Assembly: GCA_018292915.2 (NCBI GenBank)
Contig: JACVVK020000039.1
Coordinates: forward strand, 957,501 to 1,021,500
Source of the DNA: Batillaria attramentaria
Taxonomy: Eukaryota > Mollusca > Gastropoda > Batillariidae
Reading direction: 5' to 3'
Length of the DNA stretch: 64,000 nucleotides
The notes beneath the pieces were generated by a model. It searched no databases. It was not told the DNA's origin and worked only from the letters and a program-made list of their open reading frames with translations. Of the stretch, positions 11,682 through 23,600 are shown one piece after another (position 1 is the stretch's first letter; each line of letters starts with the position of its first letter). A program made the position numbers and the translations under genes.

Positions 11682-14600
11682 TGCTTGAGGATAATGCTTG
11701 TGTTTGTTTGTGTTGTGCTTGTAGTGTGTTTATGATATCCAATGCTTTATATTAGTTTATAGGCTATACACAGGGGCTTAACAGCTTGGTCTTGTGCTGA
11801 AGAAAAAAATCTGTTTCCTAACGTTCCTTCTTGTTTTGCTATTTATTTTTATTTATATATTTATTTATCCATTTTTAAGCAAAACCATGTAACTTGAAAC
11901 TGTTGGTTTGTGAAACTTCACCGCAGATTCTGGAAGAGAAGTTTCTGATTGCCTTTGGTCCCTGCAAGCACGGCAAATACAGGGAGACAACCTACCAGGA
12001 CACTTTTGTCTTCGACATCGTGGACTACGAAGATGCAAAGCGACACACCATCATCACCGGTGACTATGTCCTGGCCCCTTGGGAACCGGAGGGCGAGAGG
12101 TTCGGTCCTGGCATTGTGATTGATGGACAGGAAAAACGCCAGGCAGTGGGTGAGTAATGATCACTTTGGAGTCACAAGTAGACCCCCCTCCCCCCACCCT
12201 CCTACCAGCACCCCTCTTTCCCCCCAACTCAGAAACTTTGTGCTGTATTGTAGCTACTGATTCCAGCATCTGATTTGAGTTATGTTGGGTGACTTCCTTT
12301 TACATGTTCAGCTGTCTGTGTTTGTCTGTGTACCTGTCCCTCTGCAGAAACTTCAGTTAGGCTGAATTACGTACCTTCTTTTGACAGCTCCCTCTTTTAG
12401 ATACTCTTAATTTGATTATTGTGGGAAAATCACTGTTATCGTCTGAGTCAAGTACCCTGAATCCCCGTGCAGTGTGTTCCTGTCATCTGCTGGTGTTCTG
12501 CTCATTGACTAATGTTTCAGAACATTCTCATCTCATTGCTTTTCTTGACTCAATCTTGCAGGTGGCCAAACAGAAGGTAATTGCATGCTGATCTAAAATG
12601 TTTGTGTATATTATGTACTTATGTCATATTGTGTGCAGTATTACCACATACATTACCTACTACATTTTTTTTGTAAAACACCTAACACCTTTGAACCATG
12701 CATGTACATGTATCAGTAGATATGTGTGGTAATGATTGTTTTTCCTAGATGTGCATGTCATCGTATATCTAGTGCATGTATCTACTCACAAAGATGTGCA
12801 TGCATTGACTGGATGTCCTGTCTATTCCGTTTTACTGGTGCTGTAATAAATTTTTTTACAAATTAGTGCAAACTGGCATGGGTGTTTCTGCGTATTGGAA
12901 TGTATTTCAAAATCATGAAAACACAAACTGTGCTAATGGTAACATGACAATGAATGACTGGTAAAAGGTACGTATACAGCAAAATAGGAATGAAATCATG
13001 AAACTGAGTAAACTTAATTAATAATAATAATGATAATAATAATAATGAGTATTGTATAGGCGCTTTACCCAATTTCACGAATCGGCTCAAAGCGCCGCGA
13101 ACTGAGCCCAACACGCACGCTCACGTGAATCACACACATTCTCTCACACACTTGACATAAACACATTACAATCACGTGGTGCGAAGGGTCAGCTCAGCTA
13201 TTTAAATTTCGGGATTTAGAATTGCATTTATTTTTCAAATTTGGTGGGCTGAACATTTCCAAAGCAGAATGTCATATTCCTTTTGAAAATCTGGGCATTT
13301 CACTGGATACAAGTCATATTTGTCCTCCTTCTAACCGATTGTTTGCGTTGTATTTTTGTAACACTGACATGAACCAATGACATGTATCTGTGTGCTCCAA
13401 CTGATAAAGTGAAAATTTTATGACAGTGAATGGCGGTGTTAATGTCCAATTCATTAGATGCTTTATCTAGAGGTGAAAAGTCTGCTGAAAAGTTAATGTC
13501 GTAGCTGCTGGTAACTGCTTCTTATCTCTAACGTGTAGGTTCTGAAAGGAATGTTGTCCTGTGACCATGGAAACATTGTTCCTAATGAACATTCCTCTTG
13601 GCATGCAGCCCAGTACACTTGTCTTGTTTAAATAGTTAATGTCAGGGTCATCTTACAGATGTTCTTGATTGTCTGTATGGAGACCGCATCATACTCCTCT
13701 TCTGCATTCCCTTTGTGGGTTGCATGTGAGCCTGTTTCCCAAATTAATGAGTTCCCACAAAACCTAGCGTGCATCAGTATTGTTGATCATGTCAGTGTCA
13801 GTTCAGTTCAGTGCAGTTCAGGATGATGTCTCTTTTGTGGCAGTAGCCTGCCCATTGTGTCCATATAACACAGCTGTGCTAGGTACCCAGGAGCCAACGT
13901 AGGTAGGAAAAATCCCCCTTGCTTCAGCTGGGATTTGAACTTGGGTGTCCTGGTCCATGGTCCGAAGTGCTAACACTACCCAAGTTTCTTGTATAATGAC
14001 TGAGACTTTGCTCATGCAGTACGTGGCTCGGACTCCATACCACTTCTGATCATCCTGTGTGCAGGCCATCCATAACGCTCGCTGGTTGCAGGGAATGCCA
14101 CATACAAACAATACCAGTGGCGACACCTTACACCGCATACATATATTGTTGCCATACCTGAATGACAGTTTATCATTTCCGCATGACTGGCAGCAGATTA
14201 ATACCACACAGGGTCTAGTCATGACCTGTGTGGCTGAGAAACTTATCATATGAGACTAATGCCTTGTTTGTTGGCCGGCAGACTACCTATCACTGGTACA
14301 ATTAAACCTGTATAAGAGGTTCAAAGCACTCTTAGCTGGCATACCGTGCACTAGACCACTGGTCTCCAGGCCCTTGGTTCAGTTCCATTCAAGATGGTAT
14401 CTCTTCATAATCTCCACAGTGTCGTCTTTAAAACTGTTTCAACATTGGCTTGGTTCACATGCGTCCTGTCATATATGCCCTTGTTAGGTTCTGCAGGCGC
14501 TCGATGGAATGATGTCCGAGGCTTTGCTTGTGCAGTGTGTTCTCAGACTTCTGACCACTTCTATCTTCCAAGGTGCAGGCCTTCAGTAATGCTTGCCTGG

Positions 14601-17600
14601 CTGGCAAGCATGTCTGACCTTGGTCTTTATAATACTAAAAAGCTCAAAACACTCTTAGCTGGCAGCAAACAAGACACTTTTTTTTTCACTATAGTCATCA
14701 TGTAGTCAGGATAAATTGTCACATAGTCAGGATAAATTGTCATATAGTCAGGATAAATTGTCATATAGTCAGGATAAATTGTCCTATACTTGTTTGTTAC
14801 AGCCAGGACTTCTGTCCTATTTTAGTTCCCATGGCTATGAAACCCTGGACAGGGATTACTGTATCAGCAGATCTAATTCATTGATCCAGGGGGCAGTGTT
14901 TACACAAGCTAAGCAGATCTTGGCTACTGCATTATGACTGACCTTGCCTTCTTGATACACCTTGACAGGCCCAATCACTCTGTCAACAGCCACCTGGGCT
15001 TGAGAAGTAGTAAATTATGAACTGATCGGGCTGGGTCATGGGGAGCCCAGCTTGTCTGTGAGGGATGTGAGTGGGGTAGGAATGGAATATGGAATGTAAA
15101 ACAGTATGGGGTGGTGTTTGAAGGTTTCAGAAGACAGGATAGGTATTGAGAAAATGTTGTACAAGTATAACTGTCACCTGAAATCAAATTGTAAAACACA
15201 CTGGAAGGGAGAAATTGTTAACACCCCAACAATAATGATATGGCTTGAAATTAGGCAATTTCTGTTTCTTTCGTATGTACATCTTTTTGTTGAGTGGGCT
15301 TTTTGGTGTGGATTAAGATGGACAGACCTTTTCACCAGTTTAATAAATTGACATGCAGCCACTTCCTGACTGACAGGTCATAGCCAGTGAAAGTGCGCAA
15401 ACAAGACACATGTACTCTGACAATTTAAACAAACCCACACCTGTGGGTTTGCTTGTCCCAGTACATGTCTGACAAAGAGATCAGAAGGCAATAAAGCGTG
15501 TGCTGCATGCGGTTGCTGTTGTATTTTTCTCCTGCTATGTCGCTCTCTCGGTACACTCGCAGAGAAGACACGGGATACAACAGGCTGGAACTCCAATACT
15601 TTATTAACAGAAGATGCGCAAGAACAAACTCATGAAAGAGGAAGAACCCAGAACGCTGTGCAGTGCTGCTTATATACTAACAGGTCAGATCTAGAACATT
15701 CTGCAACATACTGGCAAGTACGGAATCGTTCCACGGTTACGTAATCTACTGACGTTACTGCACTCGCATGTTCTGGGATGGTCTAGAAATTTCCATCGAA
15801 ATGCAGTGACTTTTCGCGATCTCTACAACAGTTGCCATGGAGGATTCTTTTCAGTCAATGGGCGTGACTTCAGGCATCTGGGCTACATATCAATTAGCCA
15901 AGCAAATAATTATGCCCAAGTCAAAGTTTTTGTTTGGGTGTGCTTCAAGTAGGAACAATGGCAGTTTTAGTGTGGTATGCCTGCATGCATTCATGATTGT
16001 GGTCTTTAGGTTTGGTGTGCTCTCATGTAAATGAACCCATTATTTTAACAGTGTGCACTGGAAATGCTTTTGTTCTTGTCAATAGCAATGGCTGTGTTGA
16101 AAGGATGTGCAGTCAAACCATAGACCATTTCTGGTGGGTGTGCACGTGTTCGATAGTTCTGACAGCCATCTTGGTTGCTCAGTTGCTGTAGTTGGTTGAT
16201 TTGACATGTTGTGGTTGGTGTGCATGTGTGTAACAGGGGACAATAGCTCACAGGGAACAGGGCAAATGCAGGCACACATACATCCACTTACACATACATG
16301 TACATTCACTGAACTTCACTCACACAGACACGCTTACACACAGGCACATAGCACTCACTCACTGGGCGGCTCGGGGGAAGTACTGACAAGTGTGGAGGCC
16401 TGCTGTCCCAAGTTTGCTGGAGGCCTGCTGTCCCAAGTTTGCGTAGCTGACGGGGGGTAACTTCCTATTAAACATCGATCACATAACGACGCCGTGTCGC
16501 TTCCTCCGTTACATCTGGTGTCAGGAGTAGGATAGGAAGTGGCTTTACCCCCGTCAGCATGTCGGACAACGAGAACGAGAAGGTGGACGTGAAGTCAGTG
16601 GAGGACCTTCGGCGTACAGTGGCCCAGCTTCAGGTTCAGCTGGAGACTGACCGTAAACGTCTCGCATCTTCACAGAGGACGGAGAACAGCACCGTCTTCT
16701 TGTCCGATCAACGCAGAATCGCACGATTCACCGACAGACCACAGGAACCAGGGGACGTCTCTCTGCAGGACTGGCTGGACGACATCCGTGCTGCTATCAC
16801 TTTCCGTGGTATGAGGGACAATGATCATGCTGCCTTTATTCTTGAACACTTGGGAGGGAAGGCCAGAAGGGAAATTATCGGAAGAGGGGGTGCCAAGCTC
16901 TCAGGTGAACAGATTTTTTCCATTCTAGAGCATGTTTTCGGAGATGGGGCTTCCATAGCCAGAATCCAGTCTCAGTTCTATTCCTATAGACAGGGTGAGG
17001 AGGATTTACTGACTTGTTCCCATAACCTTGCAACTCTCGCAGACAAAATTGAAGCTGTAGAGAAAGACACTGCGTTCTCCAAGCGCAAAAATGACATCAT
17101 GAAAGAAAGACTGGCTGAAGCTGTGAGAGACAGGGATCTTCGACGGGAACTGCGTCGCTTGAACACAGAGATTCCTTCACTTTCATTTTTTGATTTGAGA
17201 GACAGAGCGATGCAGTGGTTCGGCAGCCCTGATAATGCAACATGTGTTTCAAGAATTGAAGAAAAGCAGACGCAGAGTGAACTCTGGGATCTCCTGAAAC
17301 GCCAGTCGGAGCAGATAGAGCAGCAACAGTTACAAATCCAACAGCTGACAGCCAAGCTTCAAACACTTTCACGTGATCGTCCTACTGTAGAGACACGGCG
17401 ATGCTATAACTGCAATGCGTCCGGCCACCTCAGACGGCATTGTCCCCAGCGGCAAACTTACAACCAAGGTGGACGAGGACAAGTGCGTGAAACCAACGCC
17501 CACCGACAACACCAGCCACAGGGATACCGGCAGTCCCAGCAGGATTTAAACACGAGACACCCGCCATTGTGAGCCAAATGACGGGTCGGAATGCCACACG

Positions 17601-20600
17601 TGCAAACGGCTCAACTCGACTCGAAAAGGCTGTGGGGGACTGCCCAGTAGTGAAGGTGGAGATTGGCGGACATCTTGTCAGCTGCCTGGTCGATACCGGT
17701 GCCCAGGTGTCTACCTTAACTGAGACCTTTTTTAAGACAGCCTTTGGCAACACTTCACAAATTGAGGACATGTCAACGTATCTGAAAGTGTCGGGTGCTC
17801 AGGGCCTCGATGTCCCGTTCCTCGGATATGTGGAACTCGACGTGACAATCATGGATAAGACATTGCCAAGTATGGCGTTCCTCGTCGTGAGAGATCCCCA
17901 AGGCAGTATGGCGGACAGAAAAAGGAGAGTCCCAGGGGTACTTGGATCGAACATCCTGAGGCAGGTGAAGCTTCTCGGAGGCATGGATCATCCAGAGTCA
18001 TCCCTCTGGCAAGGTGTCAGCGCTCTCTACGAGGAACTCGCCACATCAGAAAGGGCAGAGAGTCACGTCAAACCGACGGGGCGGAGGCCTGTTCGGATTC
18101 CTGCTCGCAGCCTGAAGGTGATCACCTGTACAACTAGACCTGTCGCTCCAGGCAAGCACTGCGACATCCTGATTGAACCGTCAGAGAGGCTGCAGCTCCC
18201 CGCAGGCATTGGCGTTGGGAGATGTATTGTCCGTGTTGATGGGACTGGCATCGTTCCCGTCCAGGTTGCCAATATCAGTGACAAAGACGTGTACCTCAGA
18301 CCATACGTGCCCATAGCCTGCGCTTTTGAAGCTGACGCCCCTTCGCCATTCAGCGTGACTGTTACCCAGGAGGAAATCCTCATCGAGGAGACTGATATTC
18401 AGCCCACAGTCCAGGACTTCACTAGAGATGTTCTGTCCGAAGTTTCAGTTGGAGACGGCATCAGCGAAGACCAGCGCCGGCGTCTTTTCACAGTCCTGAA
18501 CAAGTACGAGCACACCTTCAGCAGAGGGGAGGATGATCTCGGGTTCTGCGACCTGATACATCACAGGATCGTGACAACTGACGACACAGCAGTAAAGGTA
18601 CCACACCGCCGGATTCCCCCGCAGTACTGGTCTGATGTCAGAGATTACCTGCAAAATGCACTCAAGCAGGGCATCATTCGTGAGTCAAGCAGCCCCTATG
18701 CTTCCCAGTGCGTCATTGCGAGGAAGAAAAATGGCAAAATCCGTTTCTGCGTTGACTATAGAGGGTTAAACGCGAAGACGCACAAAGACGCCTACCCACT
18801 TCCCAGGATTGAAGAAGCGCTGGATGTTTTGAAGGGTGCCACATACTTCTGCAGCCTTGACCTTGCCCATGGTTTCAATCAGATACCAGTCGCAGAAGAA
18901 GACATGGAAAAAACTGCTTTCCGCGTTGGCACAGGAGGACTCTATGAATACACAAGAATGGCATTCGGCCTGTGTAACGCCCCAGCTACCTTCATGCGAG
19001 TCATGGACAAGATCTTTGGCGACCAGAACTTTCAGACACTTCTCATTTATGTAGACGACCTCCTCGTGTTTGGAAAGACATTTGAGGAAACACTTGAAAG
19101 GCTTGAACTCGTCCTCTCCAGACTGTCTAAAAACAATCTGAAAGCACAGCCAAGCAAATGCAACCTTTTCTTCAACAAGCTGAGGTATCTGGGCCATCTC
19201 GTGACGCCTGAGGGGATACTGCCAGACCCGGACAAAGTGTCTGCTGTGACCAACTGGCAGGAACCTACCAGCGAAAAAGACCTACGAGCCTTCCTCGGAC
19301 TCACAGGCTACTATCGCCGATTTGTACCAAAGTACGCCCAAGTCGCAGCACCTCTGCATGCTCTGCTGAACAAGACACAGGGGAGTGGACGCAGGAAGGG
19401 CCTTACGGGATGGAATCAGCACTGTTCGGAAGCCTTTCAGGAGCTGAAACGCAGGCTGACAACAGCTCCAGTCCTCGGGTACCCGGACTTCACACGCCCA
19501 TACGTTCTGGAAATAGATGCCAGTTTCCAGGGACTTGGCGCCGTGTTATCCCAGGAACAGGATGGGAGGAAGGTCGTCATCGGGTACGCCAGCAGGGGCT
19601 TGAGAGAGAAGGAGCACTCCATGAGAAGGTACAGCAGCATGAAGCTGGAGCTGCTCGCACTCCGCTGGGCCATCACCGAAAAGTTTCGGGACCTGCTGCA
19701 GGGTACCAACTTTGTCGTCTACACGGACAACAACCCGCTCAGCTACATCCAAACCTCTGCAAAGCTGGGAGCATCAGAGACCAGATGGGCAGCGGAACTG
19801 GCCAATTTCGACTTTACCGTGAAGTACCGATCCGGTCATTCAAACAGAAATGCAGACGCCCTGAGCCGGAGGGAAATCCATGTGGAACAGCTGATGGCAG
19901 AGTGCGACGAGAGCCAGGTCGCTTCTACACCGATCCCAGCGGGAATTACAGACGCCATCGCGGACCTTACCCCAGACTTCATCTTACAGGAAGTTCACGT
20001 AAGAGAAAAGCAAGATCCAGCACCATCCACGCTGCCAGCTGCTGATCTTCCCAAACTACAGGAACACGACCCTGTCATAAACAGAATCCGCCAGCTGTTC
20101 AGGACCGGTCACAAACCGACACGCCGACAAGCACACAAAGAAACTCCCCAAGTGAGGAAGATCCTCCGCCACTGGCACCAACTCAAAGACAGAAACGGCA
20201 CCCTCTGTCGGGCCGTGCACGAAGACGGTAAGGACACGCTCCAGGTACTCCTACCTTCATCACTGAAGCCAGAGATCCTGAAAGCTGTCCATGATGACGC
20301 CGGACACCCATCAGCTGAGAAGTCCTGCAAGCTTGCACAGGGCAGATGTTTTTGGCCGGGGATGATGGCCGATATCACAAGGTACGCCGGCGAATGTCAG
20401 AGATGTTTCTTTGCGAAAGAAGGCAGGAAAGTCCATACTACCATGGGAACCTTGACAGCAACACATCCCTTAGAAGTTCTAGCAATGGACTTTACACTGC
20501 TTGAGAAATCATCCAGCGGGATAGAAAACGTGCTCGTCCTGACAGATGTATTCACAAAATTTACTCAAGCAGTCCCCACGAAAGACCAAACTGCTCAGAC

Positions 20601-23600
20601 TGTGGCAAAGGCTCTCGTCAATCACTTTTTTCTCAGATACGGGATACCAAGGCGTCTGCACAGCGATCAAGGGAGAAACTTCGAGGGTCAGGTCATCGCA
20701 GAGCTCTGCAAGTTGTACGGTATACAGAAGAGCCGCACTACACCATTCCACCCAAGCGGAAACGGCCAGTGCGAACGTTTTAATAGGACAATGCATGACC
20801 GTCTGCGCACACTTCCAGAGAAAGCAAAGAGAAGATGGCCAGATCACCTGCCCGAACTCGTCTACTTTTACAATGCAACAGTGCATTCCACAACTGGTTA
20901 TACGCCATTCTTCCTCTTCTTTGGGCGTGACCCGTATCTGCCCATAGACAGCCTGCTTGGATTTACGCAAAGCACAGCAACAGCGGGTCACGTCGCAGCA
21001 GTGGACGACTGGGTGTCGGAACACCAGAAACGCATCAGCCTGGCATACAAACAAGCACAGGGAATGACAGACAAAGAAGTGTCACGACGACAGGCAGCCG
21101 CAGCAGCGAAAACAAATGACGATGGTATACCTGCAGGAGCAACCGTCTATGCCAAGAATCGTCAAGTGAGAGGCAGAAACAAGATCCAGGACACCTGGAA
21201 CTCTGAGCCCTATCAAGTTGTTTGCCGCCCCGACCCACAGGGAAACACCTACATGGTGCAGAGTACTGGAAGCAGTGGCGGAATCAGGACACTGCATCGT
21301 ACCGAACTGCGAGTCCCAAGGACGGCAGAAACAATTGACCCAGCACCCCGACGTTCCGAGCCTGCATCATCTGAGACTAGTGATAGCGATACGACTGACA
21401 CAGAGGACGGCGGTCAAGAGTCTTCATCTTCACGAGATGAAATACAAGACAGGCGCAACCCCTCCAGTCCTTCTTCCGCTGACTCTGGTGACAGCCGGGT
21501 ACCTGTTTCTGCAGATGTTGCCGACCGCAGCCATACTCAAGTAGGGGAGCATAGCGGCCCTCGGAGATCAAGGCGTTCTACAAAGGGACAGCACCGGAAC
21601 CCTCATCATCTTCCAGTGTCAGCTGTACACCCAAAGACGGGTCTGTTCGAACAGTTGCTGGCAATACAAACTCTTCTGGTGCAGACATTCCGGGACCAGA
21701 GGTTAACCATATAGGCAAGGACGTTGTCGAGGACGCCAACTTCAAGTAGGGGAGTATGTAACAGGGGACAATAGCTCACAGGGAACAGGGCAAATGCAGG
21801 CACACATACATCCACTTACACATACATGTACATTCACTGAACTTCACTCACACAGACACGCTTACACACAGGCACATAGCACTCACTCACTGGGCGGCTC
21901 GGGGGAAGTACTGACAAGTGTGGAGGCCTGCTGTCCCAAGTTTGCTGGAGGCCTGCTGTCCCAAGTTTGCGTAGCTGACGGGGGGTAACTTCCTATTAAA
22001 CATCGATCACATAACGACGCCGTGTCGCTTCCTCCGTTACATGTGTTAGTGTTGACAGTCTTGGCTGTTCTTGCTGGGTGCATATGTGTCTGAGCCAGCT
22101 GTTAAGGGTGTGCATCTGTCAGTGGTTTTGTTGATGTACTTCATTCGGTGCGCATGTGTTCAAGTCAGCAATTTTGGCTGATGTAGATGGACATTCATTT
22201 GTTCCTCATCACTGTAAGCTTTTGGGGTTTTTATTTTGCTTGGTATGCGTGGGTTAACTCTTTTCATTTTTTCCTGTTGTGCATGTCATGGTACCAGTTT
22301 CGGTCATTTTTGGTTGGGTGTTTATCTGTTGCAAGTTAGGATTTTGGGGGGTCATTTTAGTTGGGTGTGCATGTGTTCCTGTCAAAACCTTCAGCTTTTT
22401 TCGGATTTGAGTTCAGTTAAGCAAGCAACAGGATTTGCAATTATAGTTATTTCTGCAGTCGATGATTTTGACCATATATGGAATCCAGAAGACTAGAGTT
22501 CCCAAGGTCCTGGGTTTGAATCCCAACACGTCATGGACTCTTCCAGTGTTCCCGTCTGTGATAGTAGACAAAAGAAGTTACGCCCCACCCAGTCCCTCCA
22601 CCGCTATCAAATACCCACTTGACGATTTCTCTAGAGTTAAACTTTGTATGTGCGTAAGCAGTCATATCAGCTCTTATCATACCAGGATCAACCCGTTTTA
22701 GTTATAATATTTTGTGCTTATCTTTTGATTCACACCTGTGAGTGAACTAATTTTCTTTTGTACAGTGCAGTGTATAGCATGTGTATTTATCGTTTGCGGA
22801 ACTCATTTCTTTTTTGCGATCTTTGCTTATACTGTAGGTATAGATATATACTTGTGCACTGACTGTTGCTGGCCTTATTTGTTTTGTTTCATTCAGTTGA
22901 TTATACATATATATGTATTGCCATATTTTATTCTTTCTTTCTTTCCTTTTACTTATACTTGTATAGCATTCCAGTAATTATTGGGCTGTTTCTTAAACAG
23001 TCTATAGCTCCATTTCAACAACAACAACAACAACAACAAACCCACACACATAATTCAGAACAGATGTTAATACATATACATAAACACTTTATTAAGCACA
23101 TTGGTTTTGATGCAACAGTGCATACTGTTTCTGTTTTAACTATCTAATGCGCTCCAGGTCAGTTGAGAAGACCTTGAACACTCTGGAGAAGCTCGTGCAT
23201 AACAGCATTGGCAGACTTCAATAATAATGATCACACATAGATTTCGTTCAGTCTAAAACACTTCAGTATATACTGTCAATCATTCGTGGTGTGGTCAGGT
23301 TCAAGGCTACCATTCCTAAGATGAAGATTACCAACACAATGGCATGTGAAATGAACATCAGAAATACTCGCACGCAAGCCTCACCGCCTCATTTTCTGAA
23401 ACCCAAAGAGTGTTTACAGTGTGAAAAGTGACTTGCATTTTTTTTGGTAACAACATGGAACAATGAACTGCCTCAATAATGAAAGGATTAACTGAAAGTG
23501 TTTTTTTTTTTTTTAATTGATGTTTTCTTAGGTCCTGAAGACCACCAGCTGACTGTAGCCTTCAGCAATGGTCGCACAGAGAAGGTGTGTATGGAGCGAG

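Larger units (their letters stand above)
12150..15511. other. vWA intron 2, left part
   Basis: No exon supported. Holds two antisense SINEs (13018-13270 and 13820-13985), a diverged duplication (parts of 14000-14345 recur at 14514-14668) and a 21-bp minisatellite (14699-14786). Confidence 0.5.
16229..22041 (+). mobile_element. Apparently intact Ty3/gypsy LTR retrotransposon
   Basis: 5.8 kb with two 285-bp LTRs that I read as identical (TGTAAC...GTTACA), a primer-binding site, gag, pol in the order protease-RT-RNase H-integrase, and a purine tract before the 3' LTR. No env-like frame follows pol. Target duplication is TGTG at 16225-16228 and 22042-22045. RT before integrase places it in Ty3/gypsy; the clade within it was not determined. 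Identical LTRs and open frames point to a very recent insertion. It lies in vWA intron 2 in the host gene's orientation, inside a degenerate array of GTGTGCATGTGTTC-like units (about 16003-16228 and 22042-22400). Confidence 0.95.

Noticed and set aside
10702..11755. 346-aa His-Thr frame and several Cys-Val frames
   Set aside because: Pure product of the interrupted TG array within an intron.
21600..22041. An env-like frame after pol
   Set aside because: Pol ends 43 bases before the 3' LTR; no room and no membrane-protein frame.
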